Source of the DNA: Mesostigma viride
Lineage: Eukaryota; Streptophyta; Mesostigmatophyceae; Mesostigmatales; Mesostigmataceae
Reading direction: 5' to 3'
Length of the DNA stretch: 64,000 nucleotides
Assembly: GCA_009746045.1 (NCBI GenBank)
Contig: RPFO01000072.1
Span: 5,956,933-6,020,932 of the forward strand
Of this stretch, positions 56,332-64,000 are shown piece after piece. Made by a program: the position numbers and the translations under genes. The notes under the pieces are model-generated. The model saw only the letters and a list, made by a program, of their open reading frames with translations, did not search any database and had not been told where the DNA came from. Within the stretch, counting starts at the first letter, position 1; every line of letters starts with the position of its first letter.

Positions 56332-57774
56332 CAGTGTTTCTAGTAGAGGTTTTTAGGAAACGTCAAAATGTTGACTTTTGCCCCTGACCCTTCCGTCAAA
56401 ATGTTGACTTTTTGCCCCGGCGTAGCGTCAACGTTTGACTTTTTGCCCCGGCGTAGCGTCAAACATGATGATTGCTTTTTGGGGGGGGGGGCTGGCCTAG
56501 GCCTGCTAGTTTGGGGAATAGCTTGCAAATATAGACGTTATCTCATTGATAACAGAAAGGGAAAGGGGCGTCATGACTCATGTGGTGTTGGTCCCACAAC
56601 AACGTGCGTTTATTTAAATGATTAAATTATAGCATTAGTGCATTACTTTCTGAGCCTTTTGAAAAGCCACCGTATCAAAACCCAGCAGTCGCGTGGAAAC
56701 AAGACATGATAATGATGATATAATCCGGATCACAGGCATTGCCCGTGCGACTCTGCCAGTGTGCCTCTAGGGCATAAGCCGTACAAGGATAAAACAAACA
56801 AGTCACACGTGTCAAAAGTGCAGGGCTGACCGCACCCTATAGACTCTGCAAACATTATGCCCATCAAAGCCAACTGCCTGATCCGCTTGTTGTTGCCAGG
56901 TTGCTTTCTCCTGCCGCGCTCGAAGTTTTCTTCCCAGATTTCCCTCCGGCAGAGACGGCCGACCCTCGTCCCGCAGTTTCAGTTGCTGTATCCGCAGGCG
57001 CTTTCTCAGTGCCGCTTCCAATCTCCCCCGCATCAACCGCCTCGTCAAGCTCTTCTCTCGCCCGCTTGGCATGACGGTGCTTACCCTGCCTATCATCCGC
57101 CAAAATCCTGCCAACATCCACGACAGCCTTTTCCGCATCATCCGAAGCCGGTCCACCCAGTTTCTTTTTAAACAAACTAGCGATGGACTCTGACTTGAAA
57201 GATACAGCACCTTTTTTGTTAGCCATTCTTTACCGCGATATTTTAAAAGTAAAACGCATCCATTGGAAACGACCTAATGCGAGCTGCGACCATTGAAGTA
57301 TCGCTTCGCCTGCATTTGCCCTCGGTAATCTGGTGCTGGCTTGCTGCGTCCTTTTACCTCCACTGCACCGTGACAGGCAAAGCCTAGAACAGTGCCAAGT
57401 GCCCAATGTGTGTCTCAGAAAGACCTGCTGGCAAACAAACTGGCAAGATTTTCGCACCGTATCATGAATGTTCCAGACAGCAAGTATAGTCCAGTAACAA
57501 GAAGTATATTGCACAAGTACTAGTGGTTGACGTTGCGCCCCTTCCCCCCGGTCCAGTGACGCCGCTTCTCAAGGCGATCGTCAGTTGACGCCGAGCCCCT
57601 TGTGTTCGAAACCCGTTTGACGCACGAACACTTCGCGAACGTCAAAATGTTGACGATTCGGCATTTTTTTGGCGTCAAAGTGTTGACGTTTTACCCTAAA
57701 ATGTTGACGTTTCATGGCGAAATTTGTGTTTTGCGTCAACATTTGACGAAAACGTCACGTTACTAGAAACACTG
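56332..57774. mobile_element. hAT-type DNA transposon, non-autonomous, 1,443 bp
   Basis: Terminal inverted repeats CAGTGTTTCTAGTA (left) and TACTAGAAACACTG (right) are flanked by a perfect 8-bp direct repeat GCCCAGAC (56324-56331 and 57775-57782). CA(N)NG termini with 8-bp duplications are hallmarks of the hAT superfamily. Both subterminal regions carry multiple copies of a palindromic GTCAAAATGTTGAC-like motif (left about 56364, 56395, 56430; right about 57640, 57674, 57700, 57734), typical of hAT transposase-binding arrays. No transposase is recognised inside, so it would need one supplied in trans. Confidence 0.88.
56864..57226 (-). CDS. Small ORF inside the hAT element (120 aa), unknown function
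   Basis: The ORF starts MANKKGAVSFKSESIASLF and continues with charged, low-complexity sequence (AKRAREELDEAVDAGE), ending Ser/Thr/Gly-rich. A second - strand frame overlaps it (57210-56812) with LRKRLRIQQLKLRDEGR and RKLRARQEKATWQQQ, so a frameshift or an intron may join the two. It is not recognised as a hAT transposase. It could be a transduplicated host fragment or an accessory ORF, or chance. Confidence 0.3.
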   Translation of the reverse strand: MANKKGAVSFKSESIASLFKKKLGGPASDDAEKAVVDVGRILADDRQGKHRHAKRAREELDEAVDAGEIGSGTEKAPADTATETAGRGSAVSAGGKSGKKTSSAAGESNLATTSGSGSWL

Positions 57775-57850
57775 GCCCAGACTGTATCTAAAACCCATAG
57801 ATGCCCCTTTCTCATCAGGGCTATGCGTTACATATGCTCCCCACGGAGCT

Positions 57851-57898
57851 ATTAATTAATTAATTAATTAATTAATAGACACGTGACTGCGTCACGTG
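57851..57898. repeat. Shared (TTAA)n tract and CACGTGAC hairpin at a tail-to-tail junction
   Basis: Positions 57851-57876 are (ATTA)n and serve as the tail of the + strand ORF1-type copy and also of the - strand LINE. The 19-mer CACGTGACTGCGTCACGTG (57880-57898) has 8-bp arms and a 3-nt loop, and is the 3' end of the LINE. The same 19-mer or its complement occurs at 52875 and 53203. Confidence 0.85.
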
Positions 57899-59411
57899 AG
57901 CATAAGTCCTCAGTGGGAGGGGAACTGAACATGGGATGGAATGGATGGTGTAAGCTATCTAGGTCCTAGTTACGGGGGTGTGGGCACCGCGGCCCGAATC
58001 GCTATGAATGCCATACGCGGTCACACGCGGAGCCCCCACAGGCTTGGGGGTGGTCTCCTTCATCACTACTTGCCATCATCCTTGCGCACCATATTACAGA
58101 CAAACCAGGAGGCTGCCCGGGTGTGAGCCCGTCACGTCTAGTGTAGCACATGTCCATGCCGAGTCTATCACGAAATGTCCACGGGTGGCGGCCCTGCCGC
58201 GCGCGGCCGGGGGCACGCCAGGTTAGGACATATCGCCCAGGCTGGGCGGGCTTGGTGCCAGCTAGTCTATCTGAGGTCAGATCTACCTGATCTGTGCGGG
58301 CCAGGTGCCCGGCTAGGCCCATGCGCCGGTGCCTAATAATGTGGGAAACATAGGGCAAATCAGCGTACAAATCCTCATTACTAATGTGCAAACCAAAGGG
58401 GAAGTTAAGGGCCTTGCGCAGCATCTTGGTGACGGCGCCGTCGAGTCGTTGCTCCAGCTCCTGCGTCAGTGCCCACGTCTCGGCGCCGTAGGTCAGGATA
58501 TCGTCAGAATGACGACCTTTAAGAGGTCACGCTTGACAATGCGGGGTAGGGCGGGGTTGCTCCACCAGCGGCGGTGGTCATGGAGGTGCGCCCACGCCAT
58601 GCCGATCCGTGTCGTCATGTCGTCCTCGCAGTCGGGAAGCCAACTGCCGAGCAGCTTGAAGCGGCCTGAAGGAGGGTAGTTGACCTCAGCATCGTCTAAG
58701 AGGCGGAGTGTGGGTGGGGGCCCTGCCATGCCGAGGGCCAGGGCCTCCGTTTTGAGGCTGATTTCTAGACCAACCGCCCGAGCCTCGAGCGCCAGGCAGT
58801 CCAGCCAAAGTTGGGCAGACTCCGGCTTCTCGATGAGCGTGATGTCGTCGGCATAAATGAGGTCAGCTAGTAAATTCTGCTTGTTCGTCGGCCCCCCTTC
58901 CCCAAGCTCGTTCGTGATCGCTAGGCCAGGGGCACGGCCTGCAATCATGCTAGCCAAGCGAGCACGTGCCTGGCGCATAACATAATCCACTACAATAATA
59001 AACAGGTACGGCGACAGGACGCAACCCTGCCAGACGCCGGTCTGCAGTGGGCATGGCGGGGTAATGCCGTGTTGAGTGCGCACCGAAGTGGTCGACCCCT
59101 CATACAGCGTGCGGATATATATGACGGTAATCAGGGGAGTGGGGACGCGAGCGCGAGCAAGTACAGCCCATAGAGCGTCCCAGAGGACAGAATCAAAAGC
59201 CTTGATGAAGTCGACGAAGATCAGGATGGCGGGAAACTCACCAGGTTGCAGGAGAGCGATTTCCTCGAAGAGGCGACGCGCGACGAAGATGGCCATGACG
59301 GTGTTGCGCCCAGGACGGAAGCCCATTTGACTTTCGCCAAGGTGACAGTCGAGAGCAGAACGAAGGCGGTTGAGGAGCATGCGCATGAACAACTTGAGCA
59401 CGGCATATAAT
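57877..59411 (-). pseudogene. LINE ORF2: reverse transcriptase and C-terminus, 5'-truncated and frameshifted
   Basis: Read on the - strand from 59411: an RT core with LNRLRSALDCHL, ESQMGFRPGRNTVMA, FVDFIKAFDSVLWDAL (motif A), LQTGVWQGCVLSPYLF (motif B) and LIYADDITLIE (catalytic YADD). A frameshift near 58500 precedes LTYGAETWAL, a motif found after the RT in many LINEs, and RRMGLAGHLARTD. A second shift lies near 58090. The ORF2 end, hairpin (57880-57898) and TTAA tail follow. The endonuclease and N-terminal RT are missing. The catalytic residues remain but the frame is broken. Confidence 0.88.
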
Positions 59412-59495
59412 AAAATAAAGCTAGGCATCATCGGGAGGGTGGCTCATCATAGGCACACATGTACATGACTAAAAATGCTAGGCCTCAACTGGTAT
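59412..59495 (-). mobile_element. 3' UTR piece of the outer ORF1-type copy
   Basis: This 84-bp stretch is homologous to 59790-59870 inside the inner element. It forms the continuation of the outer copy whose other part is 61526-62042. The two parts were separated by insertion of the inner element, which duplicated CAACTGGTAT (59486-59495 and 61526-61535). At 59412 it abuts the LINE RT segment directly. Confidence 0.7.
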
Positions 59496-61525
59496 TAATT
59501 AATTAATTAATTATCAACATCACTCCGTTGGGAGTAGATGTAGCACATAGCCCTGAGAAGGGGCATATGGCTTTTAATACATTCTAGGCTACTTCATGCA
59601 AGGGTGGGAATGTAAGCTACCCCTGCGCTAGGTGCACCAGGGCACCCGCACCCTCATGGTCTATCACGCTATGCCCGGGTAAGGGGGGGAGCATGCCTGT
59701 GAGGGGGAAGATCATCATGGCTATACAAAAACTAGAGCGTGGCATCTCAGCAGAGAGCAGCTCTCTGCATGGGCACAGCATTACTGAATAAAACTAGGCA
59801 TCGTCTGGAGTGTGGCTCATCATAGGCACACATGGACATGACTAAAAAGGCTAGGCCTAAGCTGGTATAGTGCCTGTAGTAGGCGGGCATGTACAAGGCC
59901 ACTGTCTAACTATTCTACACTACTGCTGTATTCCCCTAGGCTGGGGCTGGAGTTGCTGGGGCCGCGGTGGTCGAGGGGGTCGCTTGCCAGGGCTTGTGGC
60001 CGACGTAGATGGCCGCCCCCTTCCAGTACACCGGCTGGCCCGCCTTGGTCTGCCGGAGCTGGGTGTAGGTCGGCCATAGCTCCCGTCGCCGTTGTTGCTG
60101 TGCCAGGGTCAAGTCGTCATCCACGGTGAAGGGAGTATTCGCGAGCCGCTTGCGGCGTCTGAGAAACGAAATCTTGTCCGCTGGGCTATCAAAGATGAGA
60201 AGAAGCGGAGGCGCCCCTGCCTTACCCCGCGCGCGGGGGAGGCGGTGGGCGGTCAGCTTGATCTCACCAAGAAGGCCCATGCGTGCAAGGATTTTGCTCT
60301 CAAACGCACGTGCAAGCTTCTCGGAATTCTCACCTTCTTCCATGTCCAAGTTCTTGAGTATGGCGTTGAGGCTGCGCTTGGCGAGCTCGGCCTCCTCGCG
60401 GAGGTCAAGCGTCTGCCGCTGGAGCTGGGCTGCGACGGCGGAGGTGGTGGAGGTGGTATGTTGCTTAAGCATGTCCGCCCAGGTCGTGATGGGAGGAGCA
60501 TCGCCGGCCGGGCCAGCCGAGGCTGGCTTGGCGGCAATGTCCTTCACTGCCTGGGCGGTGAGGCCTGCCGTGTTCTGCAAGACCTCGATAGCGATTGCAT
60601 TATCCTTGAGGCGCTGGTCGATGTCGCGGAGCTGGGCGGTGATGGAGTCGGTGGAGGCGGAGGGGGGGGGGGGGTGGAGGCGAGGAGGGTGGCGGTGGCG
60701 GTGGGGATGGTGGGAAGCTCAGCAGCCAGCGTGCCACCAATTGCCGCCACATCTGCGGCAAGAGGGGTCACGTGCTGCTCGAAAGCTTCCTTGAGGAGGG
60801 TGCGGATGGTGGCTTCGGTGGGGAAGGTGGAGGGGGGCGGTTTGGGAGCCCAGATCTCGGCTTCGGAGCGTCCAACAAGGGAGCAGAGGGCGAAGCGTTG
60901 GAGGTTGGGGCGACTCATGCGGGGAAGGACGGGGAGAGTCTCGGCGGGGTCGACAAGCTGGCCATTACCAGGCCCGCGGCCGCGGTCGTGGGACGTGAGG
61001 TACACGCACAGGGCTAGAAGCGAGGCGTGATTGCCGTGAAACACGTCTTCCATGAACCGACCGGGGCTGCGTTGCCAGAAGCCGGAGCTGTTGACGTCGA
61101 AGGAGGTCTCTTCCCAGGGCGGCTCAGCAGAGCGACTGCGCTTAGGCTCAGGCGATGCAGATGGCGAGGCAAGCCCGGGAGGCTGGGCGAGCACCAGTGC
61201 ACTACTAGTGTCACCGTTGCCATCTGGGCCGGTGGGCGAAGCTGCAGCCGAAGCTGCAGGCGTATTTGCATTGCCGAGCGCAGCCGCCAGGCTGCGTTGC
61301 GTCGAGAGACGTTTGCTCATCGTATATTGCGTAATAGCGTCGGAAAATTATATCAGCATGTGCGTCGTAGAAAGACGCATCGATTGTGATATTCACGGCT
61401 AAATTCGGTGCTCAAACGTGAAAGTTATGAGCTCCGCCGTCAGCCATGGCTATCTCGTGGCTTAGGGAATATAGCAGTAGTGTACATAGATTAGTAAGGC
61501 TTAGCCTACCAAGCCAGCTGGTAGC
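59496..61525 (-). mobile_element. Second complete ORF1-only retroelement with target-site duplication
   Basis: Bounded by the 10-bp direct repeat CAACTGGTAT, about 2,030 bp long. On the - strand it has a leader of about 205 bp, one ORF1 (61320-59936, frameshifted), a 3' UTR of about 420 bp, a hairpin (ACATCTACTCC...GGAGTGATGT) and a TTAATTAA tail. No reverse transcriptase is present. It is a divergent relative of the 10901-12786 element: same plan, same N-terminal QPPGL...PSASPEPK motif, same C-terminal box, but otherwise low similarity. Confidence 0.85.
59936..61320 (-). pseudogene. LINE ORF1-like protein gene, one frameshift in a 13-G run
   Basis: The first part (61320-about 60675) starts MSKRLSTQRSLAAALGN and has QPPGLASPSASPEPKRSR and a Cys-poor conserved N-terminal block. 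The second part (to 59936) has the coiled-coil/RRM-like region: LLGEIKLTAHRLPRARGKA, then LIFDSPADKISFLRRRKRL, and ends with the DDDLTLAQQQRRRELWPTY box. The frame changes at the G13 run 60662-60674, which encodes a poly-Pro stretch. That run may be a real slippage mutation or a sequencing/assembly length error. Apart from this the ORF is open along its length, so the copy is young. Confidence 0.78.
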
Positions 61526-62042
61526 CAACTGGTATAGTGCCTGTAATAGGCGGGCATGTACAAGGCCACGGTCTAACTATTCTGCACTACTGCTATTCCC
61601 CTAGGCTGGGGCTTCTGGAGTCGCCGGGGCCGCGGTGGTCGAGGGGGTCGCGTGCCAGGGCTTGTGGCCGACGTAGATGGCCGCCCCCTTCCAGTACACC
61701 GGCTGGCCCGCCTTGGTCTGCCGGAGCTGGAGGTAGGTCGGCCATAGCTCCCGTCGCCGTTGTTGCTGCGCCAGGGTCAAGTCGTCGTCAAGGGTGAAGG
61801 GAGTCTTCTCGAGCCGCTTGCGGCGTCTGAGAAACGAAATCTTGTCCGCTGGGCTCTCAAAGATGAGAAGAAGCGGAGGCGCCCCGGCCTTACCCCGCGC
61901 GCGGGGGAGGCGGTGGGCGGTCAGCTTAATCTCACCAAGGAGGCCCATGCGTGCAAGGATTTTGCTCTCAAACGCACGTGCAAGCTTCTCGGAATTCTCA
62001 CCTTCCTCCATGTCGAAGTTCTTGACGATAACGTTGAGGCTG
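61526..62042 (-). pseudogene. Outer ORF1-type copy, C-terminal half
   Basis: An open frame of 136 codons (62011-61601) begins MEEGENSEKLARAFESKIL and is nearly identical to the inner copy through the RRM-like region and DDDLTLAQQQRRRELWPTY. Homology stops sharply at 62042 (GTTGAGGCTG), where LINE RT-like sequence begins. Its 3' UTR continues at 59412-59495 beyond the inner insertion. Confidence 0.8.
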
Positions 62043-62160
62043 TATGTGGTATCCGGTATACGGTGGGGTGATGGCCATGACCTCCGTTTTCTTGCTGATC
62101 ATAAGCCCAACCGCCCGCGCTTCCAGTGACAAGCTATCTAGCCAGTAACGTGGCAGTAAA
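62043..62160 (-). pseudogene. LINE reverse-transcriptase fragment
   Basis: The - strand encodes YWLDSLSLEARAVGLMISKK, then TEVMAI, clearly related to LWLDCLALEARAVGLEISLK, then TEALAL, in the 57877-59411 LINE. It is joined directly to the ORF1-type sequence at 62042. The short length fits a recombination or template-switch product. Confidence 0.65.
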
Positions 62161-63655
62161 CGAGTGGACTGGGCCCCTAGGAGAGGGTGGGTGGCAGGGT
62201 ACAGCCGCCGACAGGCTATTTCATCTGCAGCCCCCATATCGACATGGGGGCCGGCCGGTGCTGTCCAGCCGCCGACGGCACCTTGGATCCCGGCCTCTAT
62301 TACCCGGCAAAATTTGGCTGGGGATGTCACTACTCCTCCCCTCATCTCAGCTCGCGGATGACGGCAGCCAGTGGGGTGGGCATGAGGTTACTACCTAAGT
62401 GTTCCACTGTTCCATGATTCCACGTCACTGTGCTCGCGGCAGAGAAATGCAAATGATCAATGTAGAAATGTAGTTTCAAACAAAATACTAAAATATCAGT
62501 GACACTGGTCAAGTGGCAAGCCCGCTGGTATAGTCAAGCCCCGCCCTCCCCCCCTGGCATAGTCAGCGTACACCACGTGTGGTGATTGGTGGTGCCTTGG
62601 AGATGCACGAGAGCGCACCAGTAAGCGAGACAATGCCAAACAAAGCCACCCCTAACACAGATGCTGCTCCAACTCATTTAAAATTGTAAACCTCCGTGAC
62701 AGTGGATGCTAGCCACATGGCATAACCAGGCAGCAAGGCCACGTGCCATGGCTAATCACATGGCATAACCAGGCACCAAGACTATGTACAGCACGGTCGC
62801 CTCCTCTTTCCCACAGCCGGCCAGGCTCAACCGCGTTATAATTTGGTCTCAGCATGAGCACGCGTAGGCACCACATCAGGAGACAGCTATAACCTGAGAG
62901 AATCCCCACATCCACCAAGGGAAGCCGGAGCCTGCACCACTGCTCCGCAACAACACATCAGCTAACCGCCGTGACGCCTGCTAGCAAAAAATTACATGGG
63001 AAAACCTTTCCTCCGTCCCGCCATCCAATCATTCCCGCGGAAGCGCCACTCAGGGCCGCAAGAAAAGAAAACCGAATGAAAGCAGTCCCAACTCCCAAGC
63101 CAAACGGAACCGAAAAACGAGCCAGGAGCTGATGAAAAATCCAGGACTAGGACAGGGGGCTAGCTCCCGCATGGCCTGGCAACCCGTGTCTATCGAGGAG
63201 AGCCACCGCATCGACAGGGGCATCAACCCATGCAAGCGACCGATTGCCAAACACACCCGGGCCTGCCACTGGGAGACCCGCAGGGTCCAACCACTCTGCT
63301 AGAATCAACCGACATCATTATCCCATCAACCACCATTATCCAGAGCCCGGGAGCCGCAAACGACGAAAAAGAGCCTTCATCCAGTGACACTGCCGACGTC
63401 GGACGAAACCTCATGGGTGCCACTGGAAACGTGAAGGCCTAGCGGGCCTATGGCTTACCATGATGGCATAGTGGGAGACTAGGTCCCTGGACATAAGGAC
63501 CTGCATGGCCCTATGGGCGGTAGACCGTGGGGTGCCTTAATGCCAAGCAGATGGGGTACCCGGACAAGGGTAGGACAGAGGATGCCGTACCAGGGGCCCT
63601 TCAGCCGGACAGAGAACCCAAGTGATGGCCATGAAGGCACGGAGATATCCGTCCT
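62161..63655. other. Spacer, no gene seen
   Basis: No recognisable ORF. A short direct repeat, CACATGGCATAACCAGGCA, occurs at about 62714 and 62758. The sequence is otherwise unremarkable. Confidence 0.4.
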
Positions 63656-63660
63656 GCCCT

Positions 63661-63833
63661 CCTATCTTCCCTCCCTCCCTCCCTCCCTCCCTCCCTCCCT
63701 CCCTCCCTCCCTCCCTCCCTCCCTCCCTCCCTCCCTCCTCCCCCTCCTCCCTCCCTCCCTCCCTCCCTCCCTCCCTCCCTCCCTCCCTCCCTCCCTCCCT
63801 CCCTCCCTCCCTCCCTCCCTCCCTCCCTCCCTC
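63661..63833. repeat. (TCCC)n microsatellite
   Basis: About 40 copies of CCCT, with one interruption near 63737-63750 (CTCCTCCCCCTCCTCC). Frames open across it on both strands are low-complexity artefacts. Confidence 0.97.
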
Positions 63834-63984
63834 CATTTCCATCCTTTGGTAATGCCTCCCTCCATTCCTCCGCTCACACCTCGCTCCGCTCCTCCGTCGG
63901 TGCCGCAAGTTTGTTAGAGCCTCACAGCGTCGCAAGGCAGTACCCCAATGTGAAGCTCCATGGATTCCCTCACGCCCACTCGCG

Positions 63985-64000
63985 CCCCCCCCCCCCCCCC
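63985..64000. repeat. Poly-C run at the window edge
   Basis: At least 16 C residues run to the end of the window. Other long C runs occur at 4147-4158, 15444-15454 and 15898-15914. Confidence 0.9.

Larger units (their letters stand above)
55235..57876 (+). pseudogene. Decayed ORF1-type retroelement copy, interrupted by a hAT element
   Basis: Frame pieces such as TAGLTAQAVKDIAAQPASAGP (one residue per codon, about 55303-55365) and LSRTRYTLDDDLTLAQQQRR (about 55733-55792) match the 59496-61525 element, but frameshifts and stops break the ORF. The 3' UTR contains CAGAGAG...CTCTCTGCTGAG, as in that copy. After the hAT insertion at 56332-57774 it resumes and ends with a GCTCC...GGAGC hairpin and a (TTAA)n tail at 57851-57876. 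Confidence 0.75.

Noticed and set aside
63513-63935. Pro/Ser-rich and Glu/Gly/Arg-rich frames over the (TCCC)n tract
   Set aside because: Low-complexity translation of a microsatellite on both strands.

Overview
This is nuclear DNA of a eukaryote. Two genes have GT-AG introns that join in phase, and the rest is largely retroelements, DNA transposons and satellite DNA. Coding exons are GC-rich and introns and spacers are more AT-rich. The long homopolymer-C and trinucleotide tracts, compact GC-rich exons and mix of LINE, Crypton-like and hAT elements suit a microbial eukaryote, perhaps an alga. Nothing in the window fixes the taxon. No rRNA, tRNA, CRISPR or bacterial operon is seen.

Layout. 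(1) 1-9010, + strand: the last eight recognisable exons of symplekin, the scaffold of mRNA 3'-end processing. The introns are large and carry three or four tandem-repeat arrays. (2) 9011-15300: an accessory block. It holds a LINE 3' stub, a 150-bp near-perfect inverted repeat, a decayed Crypton-like tyrosine-recombinase gene on the - strand, a complete ORF1-only retroelement (10901-12786, bounded by a 10-bp target-site duplication) inserted into that gene, and a 5'-truncated second copy. (3) 15300-16793: a spacer, probably the promoter region of the next gene. (4) 16794-52169, + strand: one giant gene of six exons, one of them 17.1 kb, that join in frame to encode about 9,566 residues. The protein has a six-unit midasin/MoxR-like AAA+ ring, a tail of several thousand residues with coiled coils and an ASH/Hydin-like beta-rich region, and three C-terminal von Willebrand A domains, the last of the VwkA/alpha-kinase type. 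A 1.2-kb compound trinucleotide satellite sits in intron 3. (5) 52170-62160: nested retroelements. These include LINE 3' ends in both orientations, several ORF1-only copies (one complete, 59496-61525, with a 10-bp target-site duplication), and a 1,443-bp hAT-type element (56332-57774) with 8-bp target-site duplications. (6) 62160-64000: no gene seen; a (TCCC)n satellite, with a poly-C run at the window edge.

The main candidate for something undescribed is the giant AAA6 / ASH-like / triple-vWA protein. It has the ring-plus-MIDAS logic of midasin (Rea1/MDN1), but it is roughly twice as long, has three vWA domains instead of one, and carries a beta-rich tail of a kind otherwise associated with cilia and centrosomes. 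The second is a family of retroelements that encode only a LINE ORF1-like protein. They end in a hairpin plus (TTAA)n, and the separate reverse-transcriptase LINEs here have the same kind of end, which suggests mobilisation in trans.
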